Shown here piece after piece: positions 58,108 to 64,000 of a stretch of 64,000 nt of DNA. Position 1 is the first letter of the stretch. Every line of letters begins with the position of its first letter. Origin of the DNA: Gp6-AA40 sp035492455 (GTDB lineage Bacteria > Acidobacteriota > Vicinamibacteria > Vicinamibacterales > UBA2999); the NCBI GenBank assembly GCA_035492455.1, contig DATJJE010000071.1, positions 62,001-126,000 of the forward strand. Direction: 5' to 3'. A program made the translations under genes and the position numbers. Under the pieces are notes generated by a model that saw only the letters and a list, made by a program, of their open reading frames with translations, searched no databases and was not told where the DNA came from.

Positions 58108-58575
58108 CTAGTCGTTTTTCGCGCCGGTCTCGATCCAGCGCCGGATGATGCTGATCTGACCGTCGGTCAGATACGGGCCGCCGGTTCGGGGCATCCGTTC
58201 ACCGACGATCCCGGGTGTGCCGAGCAGCTTGTCCAGGATGTAGCTGTGCTCTGGATCGCCGGCGACGACACGGATCGCGCCCGCTTTGCCGCGGCTGATG
58301 ACGCCGACGAGATTGGCGTACGCAACGTCATGCCGCAGGTTCATACCGCCGCTGGGAGTGCGCCCGACGTCGCTGTGGCACTGCGTGCACGCCGCGCGTC
58401 CCGACGCGTCGGTCGTCTCGAAGATTTCGCGTTGAATGCTGGAGAAGGTCGGTTGCAGGTTCGGAGACGGGCCTGCAATGTCCGCCAACTTCTCGTCGCA
58501 TCCAGCGGCGACCGCCGCTGCGATGACGCACAGACAACACCGGAGCATGAATCGAAGAGGATGTAACGTGCGCAT
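58108..58575 (-). CDS. Cytochrome c-like lipoprotein
   Basis: A 155-residue protein with a signal peptide and lipobox AAGC (Cys26). One heme motif CTQCH at 63-67, then RTPSGGMNLRHDVAYANLVG and ERMPRTGGPYLTDGQISIIRRWIETGAKND, the typical end of planctomycete-type or c-type cytochrome domains where the Met is the axial ligand. ATG 58575 is preferred; ATG 58584 and further upstream are possible. It is first in the operon that continues with the DUF5777 barrel and the cupredoxin. Confidence 0.82.
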   Translation of the reverse strand: MRTLHPLRFMLRCCLCVIAAAVAAGCDEKLADIAGPSPNLQPTFSSIQREIFETTDASGRAACTQCHSDVGRTPSGGMNLRHDVAYANLVGVISRGKAGAIRVVAGDPEHSYILDKLLGTPGIVGERMPRTGGPYLTDGQISIIRRWIETGAKND

Positions 58576-58742
58576 GATCGTCATGAATGTCTGGCTCCAG
58601 CAGGGAGGGGGAGACGCCTGCAATCGAGCAAGGGTGGTGCCTGCGTCGGAGCAGCAGATCGCGAAAATCTCCGTGGAAAATTGCGAATCGTCGCCGGTGC
58701 CCTTACGGCGACAGTAACCCCGCACCGGTATACGTAAGAGCG

Positions 58743-60110
58743 TCAGTCGATGCGGTACTTGGCGAGGTAATAACTGAGCGCGCGCTGGCTGATGCCCATC
58801 AGCTCAGCCGCATCTTTCTTCACACCGCCGGACTGTTCGAGTGCGCGACGAATCGTTTCGCGCTCCACCCATTCGAGATTGGAGTGCAGCCGCAGCGATG
58901 GCAGTCCCGGCGGCGGGGCGGAGGTCGCACCGAGCAGCGATATCGCCGAGCGCGTGATGAAGGGGCCGGTCGCCAGGACAACCGCTCGCTCGATCGTGTT
59001 CTCCAGTTCGCGCACGTTCCCCGGCCAGTCGTACTTCAGCAGCGCATCGCGCACTTCGTCGTCCATCTTCTCGATGGTCTTGCCGGTGCGCTGTCGATGT
59101 TTGTCGACGAAATGATCGATCAGCACCGCGATGTCCTCGCGCCGGTCGCGCAGCGGCGGAATCTGGATCGGAATCACGTTCAGGCGGTAGTAGAGGTCTT
59201 CCTGAAACTTCGCGTCCGAGACCATCTGCTTCAGGTCGCGATTGGTTGCGGCGATGACGCGCACATCCACTCGCTGCGTGCGCTCCGCGCCCAGCGGCTC
59301 GAATTCGCGCTCCTGCAGGACCCTCAGCAGCTTCGCCTGAATGGCCGTTGCCATCGTCCCGATCTCGTCCAGGAAGATGGAGCCGCCGTCCGCCAGTGCA
59401 AATTTTCCGCGCTTGGTGATCGTCGCGCCTGTGAACGCGCCGCGCACATGACCGAAGAGCTCGGATTCGAGCAGCGTTTCCGGAATCGCGGCGCAGTTCA
59501 CTTTGATGAGCGGCATGTCGCGCTGCGCGCTGCGGTGATGAATGGCGCGCGCCACCATCTCCTTGCCGGTCCCAGTCTCACCCATGATGAGCACAGTGCT
59601 CTTCGTCTGTGCGACGAGCTCCGCGCGTTGAATGACTTCCTGCATCGCGCGGCTGCGCCCGACGATGCCGTACTGGTTGAATTCGGCGCTGCGCTCGCTG
59701 ATCAGGTACTGACGCTGCGAGCGAAGCCGTTGATGCTCGAGCGCATGGTTCACCAGCGCGATAAGTTCCTCGACCTCGAACGGCTTCTGCAGGTAATCGA
59801 GCGCGCCGAGCTTCATCGCCTCGATGGCGCTTTCAACGGTCGCGTGTGCCGTCATCATCAGGACCTGCGGACGCTCGGACGGCGGCATCGTCTGCGCCAT
59901 CTCGCGAATGAGCTCCAGGCCGGTCATGCCGGGCATCAGGTTGTCGACCACCAGCAGGTCGAAGGGCTTTTCGAGCAGCTGCTTCTGCGCGCCGCGCGCG
60001 GACGTGGTTTCGACGACCTCGTGACCTTCGTCTCGAAGCGCGCGCCCCAGCCGCTTGAGGATCTTCTCCTCGTCGTCGGCCAGCAGGATGGAGCCGCGGA
60101 TTGCGGTCAC
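58743..60110 (-). CDS. NtrC-family sigma-54-dependent response regulator
   Basis: A 455-residue regulator with a receiver domain (about 6-120, phospho-acceptor Asp56 in VVDNLMPG), a sigma-54 AAA domain (about 145-370) with Walker A GETGTGKE (177-184), GAFTGA (224-229), which contacts sigma-54, and a C-terminal Fis-type helix-turn-helix (GGVKKDAAELMGISQRALSYYLAKY). All key residues are intact. The GTG start 60110 overlaps the kinase stop in GTGA with AAAGAGGT upstream. It pairs with the histidine kinase at 60107-61879. Confidence 0.95.
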   Translation of the reverse strand: MTAIRGSILLADDEEKILKRLGRALRDEGHEVVETTSARGAQKQLLEKPFDLLVVDNLMPGMTGLELIREMAQTMPPSERPQVLMMTAHATVESAIEAMKLGALDYLQKPFEVEELIALVNHALEHQRLRSQRQYLISERSAEFNQYGIVGRSRAMQEVIQRAELVAQTKSTVLIMGETGTGKEMVARAIHHRSAQRDMPLIKVNCAAIPETLLESELFGHVRGAFTGATITKRGKFALADGGSIFLDEIGTMATAIQAKLLRVLQEREFEPLGAERTQRVDVRVIAATNRDLKQMVSDAKFQEDLYYRLNVIPIQIPPLRDRREDIAVLIDHFVDKHRQRTGKTIEKMDDEVRDALLKYDWPGNVRELENTIERAVVLATGPFITRSAISLLGATSAPPPGLPSLRLHSNLEWVERETIRRALEQSGGVKKDAAELMGISQRALSYYLAKYRID

Positions 60111-61879
60111 GCGTGTACCTCTTTCTCGAGCTCGCTCGTCACGAGCGGCGGTTTGATGGGCAAGTCGATGCGGATTTCGGTGCCGACGCCGAGCTCGCTG
60201 CCGACGGCGATGGTCCCGCCCATTCCCTCGACGATGTTCTTGGCAATGGGCAGTCCGAGGCCGGTGCCTGCGCGCCGCGTCGTGAAGTACGGATCGAAGA
60301 TGTGCGCCATGTCCTCGGACGAAATGCCGATGCCTCGATCCCTGATGGAGACCGTCACCCGACCGTCGCCTGTGCCGCGTGTCTGCACGACGACACTGCC
60401 GCGACTGTCCTGCACGTGCGCTGACTGCACGGCGTGGCGTGCGTTGGCGAGGATGTTGATGAACGCGGCGCGAAGCCGTTCGGCGTCGGTGACGATGCGC
60501 GGCAGCAACGGGTCGAGGTCGAGCGCGACCTGGCCGTCGAAGTCGCCTGCCCACGCTGCGGCGGCAGACGACAGGCAGATGTCGTTCAGGCTCGACTCCG
60601 CGTACTCGAACTTAATTGGCTTGGCGAAGTCGAGCACCTCGGTGACGATGCGGTTGAGCCGCGTGGTTTCATCGGCGATGTCCTGGACCGCCTCGCGGCG
60701 TTCCTCGGGCGTGAGATCGGTGCGGCGCAGCGTGCTGAGCGTCGCCTTGATGATCATCAGCGGATTGCGGATTTCGTGGGCAATCACGGTCGAGAGCCGG
60801 CCGAGCGACGAGAGGCGCTCGCGCTGCGCCGCCTCGGCCTGGAAGCGCGCGACGGACTCGGTCAGGGTGTTGAACGTGGCGGCGAGCAGCCGCGCATCCT
60901 CGTCGTCCCATGGACCGCTTTGCAGCGACACCTTGCGCGTCAGGTCACCGGTGCTTGCGACGTCGCGCATGGCGGACGTAATCACCGACAGCGGGCGCGT
61001 GACGCTGCGTGCGACTACGTAGCTGACGATTGTCGCCAACAGCAGCGTGAAAATCAGTGCTCCCTCGAGGCCCGTGCGGATGGTGTTGAGGAAACGCAGA
61101 CGCTCGGTGCGCGATCGCAGCGTCAGCACGACGGGACCGTTGGCGGATTTCGAATCGAGCGGCCGCGCGAGCGCCAGGAAATCCTCGTCGCCAATGCGGA
61201 CCGTTTCGATATTGCGCGAGCCGATCACGTTCGCCAGCAGGCGACGGGAGTCGGGCGGCAGTGTCGACGCGAGGATGCGATCGCCCGCGCCGAACGCGAT
61301 CTCGCTCGCGGTCAGACGCTTGATCTGCTCGGCGAACCGGTCGTCGAGAAAGAATCCAACCGTGAGCCGGCCGAGGACGTCCGGGTCTGGATCGCGTTCG
61401 AGCAGAATGGGGACGCTCACCACCTGCACGACGCCGCGCGAGTGCGTCATGAAGGTCGAGATTTCGTCGAGCGACGCGGTGTCCTTCAGTGCGGCCGGAA
61501 CCGTCAGCTGGCTCGCGCCGTCGCCCGACAGCCCGAGCAGCTCGCCATGGCGCCCGGTCAGCAGGAGCACATCGCCCTTAACCTGGTTGCGGTACTCGTC
61601 GGCGAGCGGCTGCACCGTCGGCGGGTCGCCGGTTTCGACGGCGGCTTTCAGCTTCGGCAGGTCGGCGACGAGCCGCGCCAGACGCGTGAACGTATCTGTG
61701 AGAGCGATGCGGTTCTGATCGACGAGAATGCCGGCCTCGCTGAGCCCGCGCCGCAACTCCGCTTCCGCCTCCCTCGTGGCGCGCGCGTTGACGAAATAGA
61801 ACGCGAAGCCGAGCGACAGCATTGCCAGCAGCGTGCAGGCGATGAAGATCCGGTTCGTCAGCGAGGAAGTTGGGAGCAT
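60107..61879 (-). CDS. Sensor histidine kinase of the sigma-54 pair
   Basis: A 590-residue membrane kinase. An N-terminal transmembrane helix (about 9-29), a periplasmic sensor of about 250 residues (double-Cache-like: DVLLLTGRHGELLGLSG, GRLTVGFFLDDRFAEQ), a second helix (LEGALIFTLLLATIVSYVVARS) and a HAMP-like region are followed by the kinase core: HEIRNPL with the phospho-His, the N box NILANARHAV, G1 IRDRGIGI and G2 GTGLGLPIAKNIVEG. It is NtrB-like in its core, with a membrane sensor. ATG 61879 is chosen. A sigma-54 promoter candidate lies upstream. Confidence 0.92.
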   Translation of the reverse strand: MLPTSSLTNRIFIACTLLAMLSLGFAFYFVNARATREAEAELRRGLSEAGILVDQNRIALTDTFTRLARLVADLPKLKAAVETGDPPTVQPLADEYRNQVKGDVLLLTGRHGELLGLSGDGASQLTVPAALKDTASLDEISTFMTHSRGVVQVVSVPILLERDPDPDVLGRLTVGFFLDDRFAEQIKRLTASEIAFGAGDRILASTLPPDSRRLLANVIGSRNIETVRIGDEDFLALARPLDSKSANGPVVLTLRSRTERLRFLNTIRTGLEGALIFTLLLATIVSYVVARSVTRPLSVITSAMRDVASTGDLTRKVSLQSGPWDDEDARLLAATFNTLTESVARFQAEAAQRERLSSLGRLSTVIAHEIRNPLMIIKATLSTLRRTDLTPEERREAVQDIADETTRLNRIVTEVLDFAKPIKFEYAESSLNDICLSSAAAAWAGDFDGQVALDLDPLLPRIVTDAERLRAAFINILANARHAVQSAHVQDSRGSVVVQTRGTGDGRVTVSIRDRGIGISSEDMAHIFDPYFTTRRAGTGLGLPIAKNIVEGMGGTIAVGSELGVGTEIRIDLPIKPPLVTSELEKEVHA

Positions 61880-61911
61880 TACAGGGTCGCCGAGTAAACT
61901 CCCGCCAAGGG

Positions 61912-61926
61912 GCAAAGGTCGCGCCA
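61912..61926 (-). promoter_or_regulatory. Candidate sigma-54 promoter upstream of the kinase-regulator operon
   Basis: On the minus strand TGGCGCGACCTTTGC matches TGGCACG-N4-TTGC with one change in the -24 element, and GG and GC are exactly 10 bases apart, as sigma-54 requires. The expected start is near 61900, 21 bases before the ATG of the kinase. If real, the operon would depend on the same sigma factor its regulator activates, a positive feedback. Confidence 0.5.
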
Positions 61927-61977
61927 CCGCGGCGGTTCAATTCCCACTTATTTCTTTTCGGATGATGCAGTGGGTTT

Positions 61978-62015
61978 ATACGTCTTGCGTAAGTTTCTAC
62001 GAGAAACAGACGTAT
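61978..62015. repeat. Nested inverted repeat in the kinase upstream region
   Basis: ATACGTCT (61978-61985) pairs with AGACGTAT (62008-62015), and inside it GTTTCT-ACG-AGAAAC (61993-62007) forms a perfect 6+3+6 palindrome. The structure begins at the stop of the minus-strand exported protein gene and is about 50 bases upstream of the sigma-54 site. It could be a weak terminator for that gene or an upstream binding site for the regulator. No long T-run follows. Confidence 0.55.
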
Positions 62016-62467
62016 TACGGAAATTCGAGGTTCAGCACAATCAGCAGCGTTCCCGGCTCGAGGCGCGTCAGGTCCGCCGACGGGTACGGCGAAATCAGCG
62101 TCCACACTTCGGTCGGGTGAGCAGCCGCGCCCCGCGGACCCCGTGCCACAATCGCACGTTTCGACCCATAGAGTCGCGCCAGCCGTGACCGATCGTAGCC
62201 GCCCGTCTGACCGAACGCATCCGCGGCGATGACGGCGGTGGGTGTCCACGATCCGGGTGGATGCAGCAGCGATGGCTCGCTCGCGAGCCGCGCGATTAGC
62301 GCGTCCATGCCGAGCGGCGAGACGTACGTGTGATATGCCGCGGCGCGCGGGCCTGACGGCGCAAACAGTGGCACATATTGCGGTGCATCCTGCCAGCCGG
62401 CTGTCGCCGGTGGCACGGCGCCGGCGACGACCGCGCTCAGCCACAACACCGCCGCGGCGGCCGCCAT
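62015..62467 (-). CDS. Hypothetical exported protein
   Basis: A 150-residue protein with a signal peptide (about 1-22, hydrophobic AAAAAVLWLSAVVAGA). The mature part is Pro/Ala-rich with VPLFAPSGPRAAAYHTYVSP, YDRSRLARLYGSKRAIVARG and ends LTRLEPGTLLIVLNLEFP. I recognise no family or motif. ATG 62467 is used; an upstream TTG 62476 is possible. It is in the same direction as and upstream of the kinase operon. Confidence 0.55.
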   Translation of the reverse strand: MAAAAAVLWLSAVVAGAVPPATAGWQDAPQYVPLFAPSGPRAAAYHTYVSPLGMDALIARLASEPSLLHPPGSWTPTAVIAADAFGQTGGYDRSRLARLYGSKRAIVARGPRGAAAHPTEVWTLISPYPSADLTRLEPGTLLIVLNLEFP

Positions 62468-62494
62468 CGATCTCAACTCTCAGACCCTCCGAGT

Positions 62495-62500
62495 TATACT
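62495..62500 (+). promoter_or_regulatory. Candidate -10 box of the ferredoxin gene
   Basis: TATACT at 62495-62500, 12 bases before the ferredoxin ATG, would start transcription near 62507 with only about six leader bases. No good -35 is visible. There is no ribosome-binding site, so a nearly leaderless message is expected, comparable to the cytochrome gene at 43136. Confidence 0.35.
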
Positions 62501-62512
62501 TGCGCGCTGACT

Positions 62513-62773
62513 ATGGCGTATATCATCACCGAACCCTGCATCGGCACGAAGGACACCGCGTGTGTCGATGTCTGCCCGGTTGATTGCATCCACCCCCGGA
62601 AGGACGAAGCCGAGTTCGAAGCGGCAACCCAGTTGTTCATCCATCCGGACGAGTGCATCGATTGCGGCGCCTGCGTTCCGGCATGTCCTGTGGAGGCAAT
62701 TTTCGCGCTCGACGAGACGCCGGAAAAGTGGAAGAACTTCATCGAAGTCAACGCGCAGCATTTTCAGAAGTAG
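62513..62773 (+). CDS. Ferredoxin, FdxA-like
   Basis: An 86-residue bacterial-type ferredoxin with two cluster-binding regions. The first is CIGTKDTACVDVCPVDC (Cys9, 17, 21, 25) where the second Cys of the usual CxxC is Thr12, and the second is CIDCGACVPACPVEA (Cys48, 51, 54, 58). The pattern fits the 7Fe type with one 3Fe-4S and one 4Fe-4S cluster, as in Azotobacter FdxA, where the corresponding Cys is not a ligand. A low-potential electron carrier is likely. ATG 62513 is chosen; an extension to 62378 is not plausible. Confidence 0.92.
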   Translation: MAYIITEPCIGTKDTACVDVCPVDCIHPRKDEAEFEAATQLFIHPDECIDCGACVPACPVEAIFALDETPEKWKNFIEVNAQHFQK

Positions 62774-62823
62774 GTTGACCAGTCGAAAGGCCGACAGGTT
62801 CCTACCAGGGAGGTCCCGCACTC

Positions 62824-64000
62824 ATGATGCGTTGGTCACTCCGCTTCGTGCTCTGCGCCAGCGCCATCGCCGCGGCCACACTCGTCCTGCGGGCAGACGA
62901 CCGGATTGCGACCGGCGACGCCCAGCTGCAGTTTCAGCTCGGCAACCTGCTGTCGGAAGAAACCCGCTTCCGTGAAGCGTTGGATGCGTTCGATAAGGCG
63001 ATCCAAACCGACGATCGCGATCTGCAGCTGCGCGCCCGGGCCGGCAAGGTAAAGACCGCGCTGCGCATCGCCGAGTTTGATCTCGCGCAGAAAGAGGGCG
63101 AGGTTCTGCGCGCCTCGGCGCCTTCCGATCCCGAGATGCTGTCGCTGTACGCGGACTCGCTCTGGGCCAGCGGGCTCTTCGACGAAGCCGACGAGGTCTA
63201 CCGCCAGGCGCTCGGCATCAACAAGGAATCGTCGCGCGCGCGCTTCGGCCTTGCGCGCTCGCTCGCCACGCGCAGCAAGCTCGAGGAAGCGCTGACAGAA
63301 GCGGAGGCCGCGGCGGCCATGGCGCCCCGCGACGGCGAGATCCACGCTGAGATCGGCGAAATCTACCAGCGGCTCCATCGCTTCGATGAAGCGGCGAACG
63401 CCTACAACAATTTCATCAACCTGCTCCCCAACAAGGACCGCAGCGACAAGGCGTCGTGGACGCGCTCGCAGGTGAAGTTCCTGAAGGCATTCGAAGGCAG
63501 GAAGCCGGTCGAAATCGACGAGGAAGACCTTCAGACGCCACACACGATGCCGTTCAGGCTCGTGGACGACAAGATCGTCGTGCAGGCGAAAGTGAACGGC
63601 GGCCGAAATCAGGACTTCATTCTGGATACCGGGTCCGAGGAGACCGTCATCTCGCGCGAGACGGCGCAGCGTGCCAGCATCAGTCCTATCACCTACACCT
63701 TGAGCGCGGGCGTTGGCGAAGTCGGCCTGCGCGGGCTGCAGCTGTCGCGCATCAACCGGCTGGATCTTGGCGACCTGCAGGTTAGAAACCTGCCGGTGCT
63801 CATCAAGAACCCGGCCCTGCGCGGCATTCCGAAGCGCGAAGGCGAAAGCTTCTCACCCCTGTCGTTCGGCATGTCGATGCTGATCGATTACCAGCACCGG
63901 ATGCTGACCATGGCTCGCAAACTACCGGCGCCAGAGGGCAACTCCCTCCACTTGCCAATGCGCATCCACCGTCTCGCGATGGTGCGCGGCATGCTGAACT
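62824..64000 (+). CDS. Exported TPR protein with retropepsin-like aspartyl protease domain (partial)
   Basis: An open reading frame that runs off the end of the window (at least 392 residues). GGGAGGT precedes ATG 62824. A signal peptide (about 1-24) is followed by tetratricopeptide repeats (about 30-200: EALDAFDKAIQTDDRDLQL, EADEVYRQALGINKESSRAR) and then a retropepsin-like domain: DFILDTGSEETVIS with the active-site DTG near residue 264, and LDLGDLQVRNLPVLI. A second Asp is not visible because the frame continues beyond 64000. Such proteins may be periplasmic peptidases, but a dimeric pepsin active site needs two copies. Substrate not known. Confidence 0.82.
   Translation, partial: MMRWSLRFVLCASAIAAATLVLRADDRIATGDAQLQFQLGNLLSEETRFREALDAFDKAIQTDDRDLQLRARAGKVKTALRIAEFDLAQKEGEVLRASAPSDPEMLSLYADSLWASGLFDEADEVYRQALGINKESSRARFGLARSLATRSKLEEALTEAEAAAAMAPRDGEIHAEIGEIYQRLHRFDEAANAYNNFINLLPNKDRSDKASWTRSQVKFLKAFEGRKPVEIDEEDLQTPHTMPFRLVDDKIVVQAKVNGGRNQDFILDTGSEETVISRETAQRASISPITYTLSAGVGEVGLRGLQLSRINRLDLGDLQVRNLPVLIKNPALRGIPKREGESFSPLSFGMSMLIDYQHRMLTMARKLPAPEGNSLHLPMRIHRLAMVRGMLN

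Noticed and set aside
58587..61022. An 811-codon plus-strand open frame through the two-component genes
   Set aside because: Antisense to a kinase and regulator with all catalytic motifs intact; the frame itself shows no domain.
62371..62383. TGGCACATATTGC as a sigma-54 promoter for the ferredoxin gene
   Set aside because: The GG and GC elements are 8 bases apart rather than 10, and it is more than 120 bases before the start.

Overview
The window looks like a chromosomal segment of a high-GC Gram-negative bacterium, most likely an acidobacterium (Vicinamibacteria-like). This is an inference from gene content and style: a Tad pilus locus, many secreted c-type cytochromes and beta-propellers, a predicted YpdA-type bacillithiol disulfide reductase, a Tes/MSS-like radical SAM enzyme, a B3-type metallo-beta-lactamase fold protein, a DUF5777 beta-barrel and secreted proteins of a type common in Acidobacteriota. 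I saw no rRNA, tRNA, CRISPR array, transposase, phage gene or origin. Coding density is very high; no gap between genes exceeds 300 bases.

Layout. 67-14109 (+) is one long Tad/Flp pilus locus: two Flp pilins, prepilin peptidase, TadE, CpaB, secretin, TadG-like protein, CpaE, CpaF, TadB and TadC. It continues without a break into an accessory set: a winged-helix AAA ATPase, an ICMT-like membrane methyltransferase, a DUF192 protein, an ExeA-like ATPase fused to a SPOR domain, and an exported protein. A TPR protein, an SDR dehydrogenase and a small exported protein with a clear terminator follow. 17422-25867 holds a large radical SAM enzyme (-), divergent from glutamate synthase gltB-gltD (+). 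25869-36542 is mixed metabolism: a cytochrome c/PQQ-like propeller protein, YpdA, a Lon-type substrate-binding protein, a VWA plus chelatase-type AAA pair, GDPD, threonine dehydratase, a tandem pair of Tat-exported alpha/beta hydrolases, and a family 5-like uracil-DNA glycosylase. 36594-42077 encodes a complete pyruvate dehydrogenase complex (aceE-aceF-lpdA). 42074-48082 has a YVTN propeller, a cytochrome c, a B3 metallo-beta-lactamase fold protein and succinate dehydrogenase/fumarate reductase (three subunits). 48296-53308 has two paralogous secreted proteins and a PadR-controlled ABC exporter operon. 53376-64000 has an M1 peptidase, lipA, a UPF0173 hydrolase, a cytochrome/beta-barrel/cupredoxin operon, a sigma-54 two-component system, a ferredoxin and a TPR-aspartyl protease running off the end.

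Connections: lipA (54984-55901) supplies the lipoyl group needed by AceF; pyruvate dehydrogenase feeds the TCA cycle in which SdhCAB acts; the ferredoxin is a possible donor for reductive enzymes, but nothing in the sequence links it to a partner.

The most unusual structure is a dispersed class of degenerate tandem repeats with a 7-base period at six gene boundaries (29357, 32312, 43576, 44611, 48095, 54975). Each locus has its own heptamer, three carry inverted-repeat arms, and at two of them the repeat supplies the GTG start codon and first codons of a downstream secreted enzyme. Other candidates worth testing are the Tad accessory module, a sigma-54 promoter upstream of the two-component system, a dyad-containing promoter in front of padR, and a leaderless cytochrome promoter.
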